From Paulinella micropora (lineage: Eukaryota > Cercozoa > Imbricatea > Euglyphida), in assembly GCA_009731375.1 (NCBI GenBank), contig BJOX01000280.1, positions 53,412 to 117,411 on the forward strand: 64,000 nt of DNA, read 5' to 3'. Within the stretch, counting starts at the first letter, position 1. Every line of letters starts with the position of its first letter. The notes under the pieces were generated by a model. The model made no database searches and was not told the DNA's origin. It was given only the letters and a program-made list of their open reading frames with translations. Made by a program: the position numbers and the translations under genes. This document shows, piece after piece, positions 32,876 to 43,182 of this stretch.

Positions 32876-33687
32876 TTAACGGCTTTTCAATAAATTAAAA
32901 AATGATGTAAATAAATTAAAATAATTCGTCTCGCGGTAAATCAACAAAGTCATAACAATGCCCAAACCGTTTAGGTTAATGGGTTGGTCATTTTCATCAG
33001 TCAAGTAAAACCGATACACATTGCTTGAACTAGTAGATAGCCGTTTTCCGTATTCACTGCCCGAGCCGTCGTAGATAACAGAGCCGAATGGTATTTCATT
33101 CGCCGTGTATATTTCTTGGAGCACGTGATTATCGCCTTCGCCAATGAGGTCCGATTGTAGATACAATGTTTTTTCACCCGTCAAAATTATGACATTTGGA
33201 GACCTAATGGTATTATTAGCAAAGAAGTATGTTGAGTCACGGTCAAAACCCATTACTTCGTGGATGCGAGTTTCGGTGTCAAATATAAACCGTGGTTGAA
33301 TGCCTCCGTTATTCGCTACGGTAAATAATAGCTTGCCGTCTTCTGGTTCAATGTTGGTATTGTTGCTCGTGACTGTGTATGTGTAGTCGTTGGGACTGTC
33401 TGCGGTTAGCACCTCGGTCAGTTTATTTTTTAAGTTGTTCATTGTGTAGTTGCCCTCGGGTATTGTAATGAGTGCCTCGTATCCGTCTTCACTTAGAATA
33501 AAAGTGTTGTAAGGACTTGCCACAGAGTAATACGACTTCGGCACATAGATATGTAAAATTTTACAGTGTGTCGGGTTGTCTAACCCTTTCATATCAATGG
33601 AGTGAGTGAAATCACTGTCCGTGCCGTTTATCCTGTTTTTGCTATTGACATAGTAAATGTAGAGCTTCGCCCACCGCGGTAATCCAT
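32876..33687 (-). CDS. Penton-like minor capsid protein (frameshift near 5' end)
   Basis: The long frame (32876-33592, 238 residues) contains MKGLDNPTHCKILHIYVP and ends NYFNLFTSFFNLLKSR. The element B homologue shows the coding region begins further upstream; in A the matching start is ATG 33687, and one or two bases are missing near 33,660, about ten codons in. The sequence is beta-rich and of the size expected for single jelly-roll penton proteins of Polintons, and lies between protease and major capsid genes. Penton assignment is by size, order and conservation. Confidence 0.65.
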
Positions 33688-33688
33688 G

Positions 33689-33703
33689 GTAGGGACACCC
33701 TAC
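33689..33703. repeat. Hairpin GTAGGG-aca-CCCTAC at the start of the penton gene
   Basis: A perfect 6-bp stem directly upstream of the penton ATG (33687, minus strand), followed by GACCC. It shares the CCCTACGACCC end with the hairpin at 34283-34303 inside the protease gene. Confidence 0.5.
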
Positions 33704-33768
33704 GACCCGACTTTTTGGATATATAATAGAATATATATTTTTTTGTTTTTAATTACTTCAAACCACTT

Positions 33769-33795
33769 GTGGGGGTGCGGGGGCTTGCCCCTGCT
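33769..33795. repeat. 27-bp GC-rich palindromic repeat at the protease stop
   Basis: A G-run/C-run hairpin (GGGGCTTGCCCC core) adjoining the protease stop codon. An identical 27-bp copy occurs at 34479-34505, in frame within the protease coding sequence. Confidence 0.65.
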
Positions 33796-35696
33796 AAATG
33801 AAAGTATCAAAGCCGTAGCCGCTCTGTGTTTTCAACTCCTCCGCTTCTTTTTCTTTTAAGTCCGTCCAACCGCTGGCAAATTTAAACCTATTACCTTTCG
33901 CCCGCTCTAACAAAAACCTAATACTATGCCACCCGCAGGTATCTGTCGTGTCGCTTTGGTTTTTAACCTGATTAACCTTCATAAGCAGATATGTGTTCGG
34001 CTTACTCTTTTCAATAAGCTGTTTCATTTGGTGTAGAAATAGCTCAGTCGGCTTATACAGTGCGAGAGGGTCGTAGATTTTAATAGAGTCGTCTTTAACG
34101 ATGTCAACCCAAACAGCAATCCAATGTGAGCCTGGTTGGCTAGACTTATCCAAGTTCATTATAAAACCATACTTCTTTCTTTTTTCTGGTTTCAGTTTGT
34201 TTATTTCGTCGCTCGCCACAGTCCCCAAATACCATTTGTGCTTTTTCATAATGTTGTCTATTTCATCTGTCATCAATCCTCTGTAGGGGCTTCCAGCCCC
34301 TACGACCCCTGGATTTACCTCTTTCTCATTTTGTGTTTGAACTTCATCGAGTGCTTGTGGTTGAATAATATCTACATCTGTGGTGGGGGTTGGTTGCTCT
34401 TCTGTGGGTGGTGGTTGAACTTCCTCGGGGGTTGGTTGAACTTCATCGGGGGTTGGTTGAACTTCCTCTACATCAGTGGTGGGGGTGCGGGGGCTTGCCC
34501 CTGCTGGTTGTATCTGGAATTCATTTGAAAGTGCTTTATATGTGTTGGGGTCGGCATACATTTTGTTTATTAGGGTATTTACTAATTCTTTTTTCTTTGA
34601 TTTGGTCTTCCATTCACTTCGTTTCAAATGCTTTTTTATCATCATCTTAGTTAATATTTTTTTAATGATGTCTTCCAATTTTTTAGCACCAGTTCCACTC
34701 TGTGCGGTTAGACCTATTAAAGCATTTTCCAATTCTTCAAGTGTCATATTAGGGGTTATGTTAAGTTCGTCCTGTCTAACAGCTATGATTTCTTGAATAT
34801 AACCTTTGGCCGTTCTGCCTTCAACATCTTTGTTTCCGTGTTTGCTCCCCCTCGTTTTCCACCCTAGTTTTTTTGCTAAACTATTGACACTAATCTGTCT
34901 TTTCTTGCCACCACTAGCAAATAAAGTTTGAGCTCTTTCTAGATTTGCTATAAATGCTTTTCTGTCTGATTCCTCCGCTTTCTGTTCTGCTTCCATTGCT
35001 TGCTGTCTTAAATCGTCTTGTCGTTGTTTCGCTTCGTCATTCCTTCTTTGAATTTCCTCAGCAAATGCTATGGCTTCTTCTTCGGACAAAACATACTGTC
35101 TTCCTTTTCTTTCCCTTTGTTTTCTTTCACTTCTTTTTAATTCACCTTTTACTTCATTCAATGCTCTTGCTCTTTCAACCAAAGCATCGTTAATCGCATT
35201 TTGTTTTTTAATTTCTCCGTCAATAGTAGCCATTCTTTGAGCTTGAGCTGTTTCAGTCTGTATGAGTGCGACTTCATTTCTTTTCGTTTCTGCTTCTCGC
35301 TCTTCTATTTTCTTTTGTTGTTCTTTTGCTTCTTTGTCTTTCTTTTCTAGCTCGTGTATTTGCTCATACTTTTCCAGTTTGAGTTTATCTAGCTGATTAT
35401 TTACCTGATTGCGGTTCTCGTGTTCAAGACGGTTGAATTCGGACTTAACTATTCGCTCTTTCGTCTTTCGCGGTTTCTTTGGTTTATTCATATATTTCAA
35501 AAACAGTTTAACGATTTGAAGTGTTGAAAGGTCATTCGTTTTCTCGCCAAAGTTGAGATATGCTCGTTTGCCTTTCACTTTNNNNNNNNNNAAAGTTGAG
35601 ATATGCTCGTTTGCCTTTTACTTTAATATATGGGCGGCCATCTTTGGTTCTGTATATCCTCGGCGGTCGTTGTTTTCGCGGTTTTTTTACAACCAT
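33794..35696 (-). CDS. Adenain-type maturation protease with long N-terminal extension
   Basis: The C-terminal ~150 residues match the C5/Ulp1-like protease of adenoviruses and Polintons: GLMTDEIDNIMKKHKWYLG, catalytic His in GSHWIAVW (codon near 34,125), Asp in KIYDPLAL, and Cys in TDTCGWHS (codon near 33,936). Such enzymes cleave capsid and core proteins during virion maturation. Upstream are a basic start (MVVKKPRKQRPPRIYRTK), a long Lys/Glu/Gln coiled coil, a SAP-like Lys-rich segment and a Pro/Thr/Glu repeat linker. The true start is ATG 35696, upstream of a 10-N gap (35582-35591) that is flanked by a 33-bp repeat and looks like an unmerged overlap. Element B has a homologue that has lost the catalytic end. 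Confidence 0.83.
34283..34303. repeat. Perfect 9-bp hairpin inside the protease gene
   Basis: GTAGGGGCT-tcc-AGCCCCTAC, in coding sequence between the Pro-rich linker and the protease domain, followed by ACGACCCC. It is a relative of the hairpin at 33689-33703. Confidence 0.55.
34479..34505. repeat. In-frame copy of the 27-bp palindromic repeat
   Basis: Identical to 33769-33795. Read on the minus strand it encodes AGASPRTPT within the Pro-rich linker of the protease, so the element was tolerated inside a coding region. Confidence 0.65.
35582..35591. other. 10-N gap, probable unmerged overlap
   Basis: The 33 bp on each side (35549-35581 and 35592-35624) are the same except one base. Collapsing them keeps the protease frame and matches the element B homologue, so no sequence is likely to be missing. 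Confidence 0.8.
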
Positions 35697-36055
35697 CGTA
35701 TATGTTATAGAAAAAATTAATATCAAGTTTAGTTTAATACCCCTACCGAAACTTACGGCTCCTCCTCGTTGTTTGCCGTATCCTTGCTTAATTGCCGCCT
35801 TCGCTACACGGTCCGCATAAGGCACTCCGACATCGCTCAGAAAAGTAGCACCCCTTGAAATCAATTGATTCTTCTTGATAAACCTATTAGCATCTACTAT
35901 CGCTTTTCCTACTTTTTTTTCCAGTTAATTTTCCCTCCTGTTTGTTTCTTTTTTGATTTTCTTTTCCCTCCTGCTTGTGGCATTTTGACTGGGCTTGGAT
36001 TGTATCCGATATTGTATCCCGCTGGTTGTGAAATAATCACTGGTGATGTTGGCAT
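35697..36055 (-). CDS. Small basic core-like protein (frameshifted), open into the protease frame
   Basis: Homologue of the intact 84-residue protein at 44070-44324 of element B: a Lys/Gly-rich start (MPQAGGKRKSKKKQTGGKIN) then DVGVPYADR and GYGKQ. In A the frame is lost in an A8 run near 35,923, one base too many; the second part reopens downstream. The start is ATG 36055, or ATG 35983 if aligned with B. No stop separates its end from the protease ATG (35696), so in A the two are in one frame; in B a TAA intervenes. Size and charge recall small DNA-condensing virion core proteins; function unproven. Confidence 0.6.
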
Positions 36056-36091
36056 CTATATAATGTATGAAAAAAATAAATAATAATAAAA

Positions 36092-36919
36092 TTACTTTAA
36101 ACGAATATTGAAGTTCTTTCGTAATTCATCAGACACCGCATCCACATACAAAAAGTTAAATCTCTCAATCGTCGCATCGTGATATCTGTTTAGGAAGTAA
36201 TCAAACTCATATCCAAGGTCTAAATGTTTATATACAAGTTCGATTTTATCCTGAGACTGACCTGGAAAAATGAGTAGGTAGTCCAGCTGTTTAATCGCCT
36301 CTGGTCGTAAGTCGTTTAGATACTGTGAGCTCATATTAATAACCTTTGACTTGTAGTGTCTATTTTTTTTCAACAGGTCGCTCACTGATTTATCTCTGAG
36401 CCCGCTACCCAAATCATCTAACACGAATACGACTTCTGGTGTAATGTATTTGCTCAGTCTCGGTGGTTTTTCGCCTACCTCCTTTTTCTTTTCGTCCTCT
36501 TTTCCAAAATAAATAAACTTCGGCTTCGGTTCTTCTTTGCCGTCCTGAACAATCTCGCCTTCTTCTTGCTCTTCGTCGGGTTTATTCAGTTTATCTAACT
36601 CGTAATCAATCACACTGTATCCGTCCGTTTTGAAATATGTATATATAGCCATCGGGTTTCCCTTCTTCTTGAAGTGCTTAACTATTTCTTTGTAGATGTG
36701 GTCCTTGTGTATTGTGCTGGCTATAATGACGATACGGGTCTTTTTATCAGTTGTTCGTTTCAGGATTTCAAACACTGCCGTGCTCTTACCGCTCTTCTTG
36801 CGAGCGAGAAGAAAAATATTGGCATACGGTTCATCAAATAACTTATATCCTTTTGCCAACTTGTCGCCATCTCCGTTTTGCTTGACTGGTCTAACTCGTA
36901 TATCGTTAATTTTCTCCAT
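36092..36919 (-). CDS. Packaging ATPase (FtsK/HerA-A32-like)
   Basis: 275 residues from ATG 36919 (MEKINDIRVRPVKQNGDGDK). Walker A appears as ARKKSGKST (residues 39-47; the usual first Gly is Ala), Walker B as VVFVLDDLG (163-171), followed by a conserved SSQYLNDLRPEA segment where HerA/FtsK ATPases carry their sensor. Between the two lies a Glu/Lys-rich variable insert. In Polintons this ATPase drives genome packaging into capsids. It lies next to the small 119-residue gene and the small basic protein; element B carries a close homologue (53565-54380) with the same Ala substitution. No disruption seen. Confidence 0.82.
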   Translation of the reverse strand: MEKINDIRVRPVKQNGDGDKLAKGYKLFDEPYANIFLLARKKSGKSTAVFEILKRTTDKKTRIVIIASTIHKDHIYKEIVKHFKKKGNPMAIYTYFKTDGYSVIDYELDKLNKPDEEQEEGEIVQDGKEEPKPKFIYFGKEDEKKKEVGEKPPRLSKYITPEVVFVLDDLGSGLRDKSVSDLLKKNRHYKSKVINMSSQYLNDLRPEAIKQLDYLLIFPGQSQDKIELVYKHLDLGYEFDYFLNRYHDATIERFNFLYVDAVSDELRKNFNIRLK

Positions 36920-36934
36920 CACTCTATATTTTTA

Positions 36935-37294
36935 TTAGGCCAAAAATTCTAAACAAATAACAATTCTTCCAGCTAGTTGGTCAGTCTCAATACTGCCATT
37001 GTCTGTTTTAAGCACTTTAAAGGTGTATTGCCCGTGGGTCCAATTAATAATTCCTAGGTTGTAGCTGAGATTAGAAATGTTTGCGGTGTTGCTGTCGGCG
37101 AATGTTCCAATATTACCGATGCGGTCCATATAAAGGATTTTTGTTTTCGTCTCCGTCGTATTATTCATATAGTGGATAAACTTAACATTCATTCTGGTCG
37201 GGGTAAAGTTCATTTGAATGTTTTTGTCAAATGTCTTGCTACCACCAGCAAAATCATTACTTAGAAAAATAATCTTTTGGTATTTATAGTCCAT
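36935..37294 (-). CDS. Conserved 119-residue protein of unknown function
   Basis: ATG 37294 (MDYKYQKIIFLSNDFAGGSK) to the stop at 36935, 16 bp from the ATPase start. It is very similar to 54390-54752 in element B, including the end GRIVICLEFLA / GRIVVCLEFLG. Beta-rich, no Cys pattern, no signal. The constant position upstream of the ATPase suggests co-transcription and a virion or packaging role. Not recognised. Confidence 0.7.
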   Translation of the reverse strand: MDYKYQKIIFLSNDFAGGSKTFDKNIQMNFTPTRMNVKFIHYMNNTTETKTKILYMDRIGNIGTFADSNTANISNLSYNLGIINWTHGQYTFKVLKTDNGSIETDQLAGRIVICLEFLA

Positions 37295-37347
37295 CGTGAT
37301 GCCCTCTATACTAATCTTTATAAACTTTTTATTAATTAATATTTCTG

Positions 37348-37635
37348 CTCGGACCGCCTGTGATTTCTATTCACGGGTCAGTGTTTAAAAAAAATGAAAG
37401 TTGTCTTTATTGTATTCAAAAAGGAATAGAAACAAAATTTAAATGTGTGTATAAGACGATGAGTGATTGGTGTGTTAGTTTTGATGAAGCTATTCCGCTA
37501 ATCTGTGCTGGTGATAGCTCTTGGTATAAAACTCAACTATATNNNNNNNNNNAGCACTATATGAATGTTCATTTCTTACTTGAAGATGGGGAAGGAAGGC
37601 AGATGCCGATAAGTAAGGTCAAAATACCGACATAA
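37348..37635 (+). CDS. Conserved small protein, no ATG, overlapping the membrane-protein gene
   Basis: Homologous to 54784-55066 in element B: shared blocks SDWCVSFDEA, CAGDSSWYK and a SKVKIPT end. Neither copy has an ATG in frame, though both are similar well upstream (a TACDFYSRVS-type stretch), so the start is non-AUG, spliced or lost. In A a frame change lies near 37,384 and a 10-N gap at 37543-37552; removing the gap by its ACTATAT overlap restores alignment with B. The 3' end overlaps the end of the membrane-protein gene on the other strand by 67 bp, and this overlap is kept in both elements. Function unknown. Confidence 0.5.
   Translation, partial: LGPPVISIHGSVFKKNESCLYCIQKGIETKFKCVYKTMSDWCVSFDEAIPLICAGDSSWYKTQLYXXXXHYMNVHFLLEDGEGRQMPISKVKIPT
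37543..37552. other. 10-N gap, probable unmerged overlap
   Basis: ACTATAT occurs on both sides. Collapsing it gives a sequence that aligns without a break with element B near 54,990. Confidence 0.65.
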
Positions 37636-37906
37636 GTGTTGGCAACCTCGCACGGCAAGTTCTTTTCAGATAGCCTCACGATACAAAGGGTTATGATGGC
37701 GATAATGATACCCATTTGAAATAAGTATTTAATAAGACGGCTGTCAGTTTTTCGCTTAGTCAAACAGCAATCCCAGCTGTCCTCGTATTCGTGGTCTAAT
37801 TTTTTTCTTCCTGCTTAATTTGGACATCTAGCACACGGTTCTTCAACTCTGGTGTGAGGTCTTCCGTCTCTATGATTGGTGGTGGTGGGTGTAATCTAGG
37901 GGGCAT
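37569..37906 (-). CDS. Small two-helix membrane protein (frameshifted)
   Basis: The C-terminal part (37569-37763) has two hydrophobic stretches, GIIIAIITLCIVRL and TYVGILTLLIGICLP, then SSSKK. Upstream to ATG 37906 (MPPRLHPPPPIIETEDLTPE) another frame encodes a Pro-rich and acidic stretch matching the intact element B protein (55000-55356); the frame changes in the A7 run near 37,805. ATG 37906 overlaps the end of the fibre gene by 11 bp, suggesting a shared transcript. Probably a virion or host membrane protein; not recognised further. Confidence 0.65.
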
Positions 37907-40900
37907 TTGAAGGAAATAAAACTGCTCGTATTTCTGCTAATTGGTTTGCTTGGTCTTGTAATATATTAAGTAAAGTTTTATTTTCTTTTTCTAAATTAAT
38001 CACTTTTTCCGCCATACCGTTTACAACGGTAGTTGTATGTTGAAAAGCACTAACCAATATCGGTATAAACTCCGTATATGTTATGCCTTCAAGGTAGCCA
38101 TTTCCATCATCCGCTTTTATTCCGCTTTCTGATACAAATTCTGGAAAAATCTTTTTTACTTCGTCCGCAATAAATCCGTGGTTCTTTTTTTCTTTCTTTT
38201 CGTCTGATTTCAAATAATATGAACAACAATTTATTTTCATTAGTTTCTCACAACAATCCCCGCAGTCTAATGTTTTAATGTCTGATTTTAGCCTCCTGTC
38301 TGACGAGTTTGTCCAAGCACCATTTAGAGGAATATAATTATAAGTGCCAGACGGCTCACCTGTTGAGTTTGAAGTAGTCCAAGCGTGAAGCAAACCAGTT
38401 GAAGAAACAATTATTCCATAATTCGTATATCCTCCTGATTTAAAAAATAGTTGTGCATCCATAGTATTCGGACTTGGTCTTTGTCTTATTGTTAAAGAAC
38501 CACTGGAAGCTACTGGAAGAATTATTGACTTTGAAGCAGTAATCGCTGTGTTGTTGATTCTAAATAATTCTGTCGCCGCACTATGATAAAATACGTGGCT
38601 ATCGTCGGTATTAACATTATAAATCAATGTATTGTTATTGATACCAAAACCAAGAAAAGCAGTTGTGGATCCTGTTCCTCCATCCCATAAGACCAGTTTA
38701 TTATTTGCCAACGCACTTCTATCTACAAATATTTTTTGCCAGCACCTACTACTATGTTGTCGCTCGTTGTTAATGTGGTTGTAGTTATCCCCGCATTTGC
38801 CGTTAATAATCCCGCTGTGCTTATGTTCATCGCCTCAGTCCAAGTTATATTGTTCCCCGCCGTTATTCCTGATTTATAGTTAAAAGCGAGTTTATTGCTT
38901 ACTTTCCATATTTGAAAATTTGAACCAGAATAACTTGATTTCCAGTTAGTCCCGTCAAAATAACAATCAAAATTTAATGATGAGCTGTTATGCGCCCAGT
39001 TTAGGTTTTGAAAAACTGGATAGATGTCTGCTGATGTTATTGCCTGTATATTTGGCCCCGCAATATTGCTATCTGTTCCATACAACTCTAATCCGCCAGT
39101 TGCTCCTGTTCCCTTTGTTGATTGTCCTACAATTATTGGCTTATCTAATGCTGTCGTTATTTTATCGCTTGCCGTTATTGTTGTTCCCGTTATTGTTGTT
39201 CCCGTTATGGTTCCACCGCTTGTTATGTTGTTTGAATTCATATCCAAAGCACCATAAAAACGCATACCGCCCGCATTGTTAAAACGGACAATGTCAGATG
39301 AAGCACTTTTATTATCCAAAAGTTTTGAAATATAAAGTCCTGCTCCTTTTACATCAAATGCTACATTCGTGAATAGGTAGCCTCTTTGGTTTGCGGTTCC
39401 GCTTGAATCAGTGTTTAAAGTATATAAGAAAGACTGCCAATCAACTGTTGTCTGTGAAAAGAATATATCTCCTCCATTTTGGTTTAATATTCTCGCTCCA
39501 TTATATGTAATATTTCCGCCATTAGTGATATCCACATTATTAAAATCGGCTTGGTTCAACAAAGTCAGCCCTCTTATATCATTTCTCGTTCCATTAAATA
39601 TTTTAATTCCTGTTATTGTTTGGTCTCCTGTTAGTTTTACATTTTGCCCGTCCAATGTGTCCGCATACCCTTTTGTCGCTCCGTCCGTCGCTAATGTCGG
39701 AGTTCCAAGGTTGGCTATTTTGCTACTATTACAATCTAGCCCCGAAGCATTTACCCAACCGACAATTACCCCATCAATAACGAAACTTATTTTTTTCGCA
39801 TTTATTTCAAAGTTATAATTTACGCCCGTGCCCATATCAAGGCATCCGATAGTTCCTATATTGGCTGTGGAGTTAAAAACCACGAATGTTCCTTTTGTTG
39901 TCGCATTCGTTGAATTTCCAGTTATTTCAAGGGCACTGCTAAATGTCTTAATTCCTGCTATGGTTTGGTTTCCTGTTGTTTTAACTGCCGAAGTATCAAG
40001 GACAGAAACATCCACACCATCAACAAGATTCACATTTCTTATACTCTGGCTTCCCATATTTAGTCCGCCATTCGCTGTTATCGCCCCACTCGCCTTTAAT
40101 GTGGTTGTTGATACTCCCGCACTTGCGGTTATTACCTTTGAAGCCTTAACCTCTCCATTGTTAATCCTGAATAATTCGTTTGTCCCGCCATAGTAAAATA
40201 TATGACTATCAGTTGAAGCATTAACATTATAAACCAAAGTTTGACTAGCGATACCAAATCCAAAAAACGCAGTTATTGATGGTGTTCCTCCGTCCCATAA
40301 GACTAATTTATTGTTGGCGAGTGCTTTTCTATCTATGAAAACACTTTTGCCTGCTCCTACTACCACATTGTCGCTTGTTGTTAATGTTGTTGTTGTTATC
40401 CCCGCATTTGCTTTGATTTCACTGCTAAATGTTTTGACTCCTGCTATGGTTTGGTCTCCTGTTAGTTTAACAACCGAAGTATAAAGGGTTGAAACATCAA
40501 TACCATCAACATTGTCTACATTCGTAATCGCAAAACCACCCATATTTAAACTACCCGTCATAGCCGTTGTGCCGTCCTTTGCTAGTTTTGTATCGGTATA
40601 TGCTTTCGTTGAAGCATCGCCGTCATAGAATGGTGCTGGAAGTCCGCTGATTGCGGTCGTGCTGTTAAAATTTAAAACATTGCCAGTTAATGTTATTCCA
40701 CTCCCCGTAGTAGAAGCGAGGGTTATGGACGAACCAACAATAGATAGTGGATATCCCGTTGCCCCACCTACCTCCGACGAATAAATAGAACCCGTATTAT
40801 TGTTGTAATTGAAGAATAACTTACCTGTATTTAATGGATTTGAATCTTTTATACCCAAATAAGTAGTAAATATTTTATTCCCTGTTATGGTTTGGTCTCC

Positions 40901-41770
40901 TGTTAGTTTAACTACAGCACTATCAAGGGCAGAAACATCAATACCATCAACATTACCGACATTTGCTACATTAAAACCTCCCATATTCAAATCTCCAAAC
41001 ATCATAGCGAGACCATCCAATCTAAGAAAAGGTGAGTTTGTGTTTCTCCATTGCCCTGTACTATAAATGAGCAGTTGGTTATCGGCGGGTGTTCCTGTAA
41101 TTAACACATCGCTGTGTGTATTAATTGAACCATCTGCGGACACTTTCGCATTGTTCGCTATGTGCTCCGTTATCCAATCATCAACATCTTTTGTATTCAA
41201 TAAATTAACTCCTGTTATGTTCAAATAACCTCCCATACTAATATTGCCCGTTTCATCCACATTTATCGGAAATGTTTTATTTACCCAGTTGATTGAATTA
41301 TATGTTAAATAACTATTCATCGCCACTGGTGCCGTTATGACTACATCAGAGAGTGTATCAATTGAACCAATGGTTGTATTTCTCCATTTACCATCTACAT
41401 CATTATATGTTAAGTATTGTCCGACCACTGGTGCGGATATGTTAGTGTCTATCAAATTGTATAGACTGGTTTGGTGCGGATTACTTGTATTAGAGCGGTG
41501 TTGAGTTGAGGCTTTGACTTCGTCATTGTCCCTAACTCGTTGCTCTGTGTAGTATAGATTTTTTCCTTCTTTAATGTCTGTTGTTGATTTGGTAGCTAGT
41601 CTCGCATCAAATCGTCCGTTGGTAAAATAAAGATTTACGGGGTCAGCATCTTCTGGCACCCTATCAGTATTTAAGCCAATAATATTAGTGTTCGTTAAAT
41701 CAAGGTTAAGTATGTTCAGACTATCAACTGCTAGCTCATTAAGGCCTAATAAACTTTTGTATTGGCTCAT
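37896..41770 (-). CDS. Large fibre protein with S74 chaperone-like C-terminus (one frameshift)
   Basis: About 1,290 residues from ATG 41770 (MSQYKSLLGLNELAVDSLNI). The body consists of repeated beta units with VKLTGDQTI-G-K-F motifs and MGGF/ITNV turns, as in phage-type trimeric fibres. The C-terminal part (37,950-38,320) carries SDRRLKSDI and HGFIADEVKKIFP, the landmarks of the peptidase S74 intramolecular chaperone, which folds the trimer and then cleaves itself off. It ends in a Leu-heptad helix. The first frame ends at 38723 and the next carries on from 38711 after one missing A in a run; the internal repeat copy at 40.3 kb shows the expected reading. Likely the host-attachment spike. Confidence 0.78.
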
Positions 41771-41835
41771 CGGTATATATTTGGATAATAATTAAACCGA
41801 TTAAAAATTATTTTTGGTTAGATATACAACCGAAA

Positions 41836-42368
41836 ATGCCGAGAGGAAATAGAGAGATTGCCATAAAAATCTTGAAAAAGCTACTGTAATGAAGAAACAG
41901 TATGCGAGGCAGAGAAAGATTGAGAGGGCAAGGGAATTACTAGCGGAGGAAGAGGCGAAGAATGCAAAAGAAATGACCAATGATGAAAAGATGGACCACA
42001 TCACTAAGAAGCAGTTGGCGAAGGATATGATTGAGGGACGGGACTGCGGAGCTACGCTCGCAGAAGCGTATGGTGAGATAAGTGAGGAAAGCAGTGAAAG
42101 CGATGAGGAAGTAGAACACGACTTTGTAGATATCGTTGCCCAACGGGTTGCGGGTATGAAACTTAAAGCCAAACAGAAGAAGACAAAGAAAGCGATAAAA
42201 AAGAAAGTGGAAGAAGATAGCGAGGATAGCGAATCTGAGGAAGAAGAAGAAGAGCCCAAGCCTAAGAAAGGAGGGAAGAAGACAAGCCGTGTTAGTGTCA
42301 ATGTTTATAACCAACAACCTGAGAAACCAAAAAAAGAAAACAATGATACATCTAAAAATTTTTCTTAA
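41836..42368 (+). CDS. Charged Lys/Glu-rich protein (frameshifted start)
   Basis: ATG 41836 (MPRGNREIAIKILKKLL) is followed by an early stop; an overlapping frame from 41889 carries the main product to TAA 42368. It has Glu/Ser-rich acidic runs (EEDSEDSESEEEEEEPKPKK) and a conserved end SRVSVNVYNQQ. The element B homologue (58951-59477) has the same layout, a frame break in the same early region and VSVKVYNQS, so the tail is under constraint. It shares a short AT-rich divergent promoter with the fibre gene. Could be a DNA-binding or scaffold protein; unknown. Confidence 0.6.
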
Positions 42369-42475
42369 GTTTTGAAGCTTTTTAAAATCTTTCAATATAT
42401 AACTTTATGTACGACTTATTATTTACTCTTTTATATATCGTGATAAACTACCTTACTTTTTTAGTCGCATAAAGC

Positions 42476-42492
42476 TATCGCTGTAGGCGATA
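42476..42492. repeat. Hairpin TATCGC-tgtag-GCGATA before the integrase
   Basis: Covarying twin of 28197-28213, same 5-nt loop. It ends 5 bp before the integrase ATG (42498). Confidence 0.6.
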
Positions 42493-42497
42493 CAGCA

Positions 42498-43182
42498 ATG
42501 GACCATAAGCACAGCAATCCACGAAATACTGAAACGGAGGCGGAGTCTCCGCAAGATAAGGAAGAACTTGAAAAACAGAAAATTGAAGAGGCTTCTGAAA
42601 TTCACCATCAATCCAAAGCACCTAAAAAATGGAATACTATACTAGCCCCTGAACCTGAACCATTAAGCCAAGTGTTTATTGACCTTATGGATATGTCTAA
42701 AATAGCTACTAAGAAAGGAAACAAAAACTACAATTTTGGTTTAGTAATGATTGATGTTTATTCTCGTCGTGGCTGGATTGAACCGATAAAAAACTAAAAC
42801 AACCAGTGAAGTATTAGAAGGATTAAAAAAAATGCCTAAACCTAAAAGGATTACTTCCGACAACGGCAGTGAATATAAAGGACAAGTCGCTGAATACTTT
42901 AAAGACAATGGAATTCAACACACAACTAACGAAGTTGGCGACCACCGAGCTATGGGTATTGTAGATAGATTTATTAGAACAATAAGGAACGATTTGAATT
43001 TTATGTGGGAAGTTAATGACGATTTTGTTTGGGTTCCTTACATTTATGAAATTGTTAATAATTATAATAATACATTTCATAATACAATTAATGCTACACC
43101 TATGGAAGTCTATGAAGGTAAAAAGAAAAATGACCAAGAAATATATAGAGCCGGTCTTATTAATAAATTTCCTGTGCTGTAA
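42498..43182 (+). CDS. Retroviral-type integrase (frameshifted, 3'-truncated)
   Basis: Two overlapping frames (42498-42797, then 42832-43182, shift near 42,797-42,830). The catalytic core is recognisable: first Asp in VFIDLMDMSK, second in ITSDNGSEYKG, third acidic residue in GIVDRFIRT. The last is Asp, where rve-family integrases have Glu (usually VERF), 34 residues after the second; element B shows the same change. No HHCC finger is visible at the N-terminus. The reading frame ends by running into the terminal repeat: the stop TAA 43180-43182 belongs to it. Compared with B, the C-terminal ~90 residues are missing. The enzyme inserts the element into host DNA. Confidence 0.82.
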
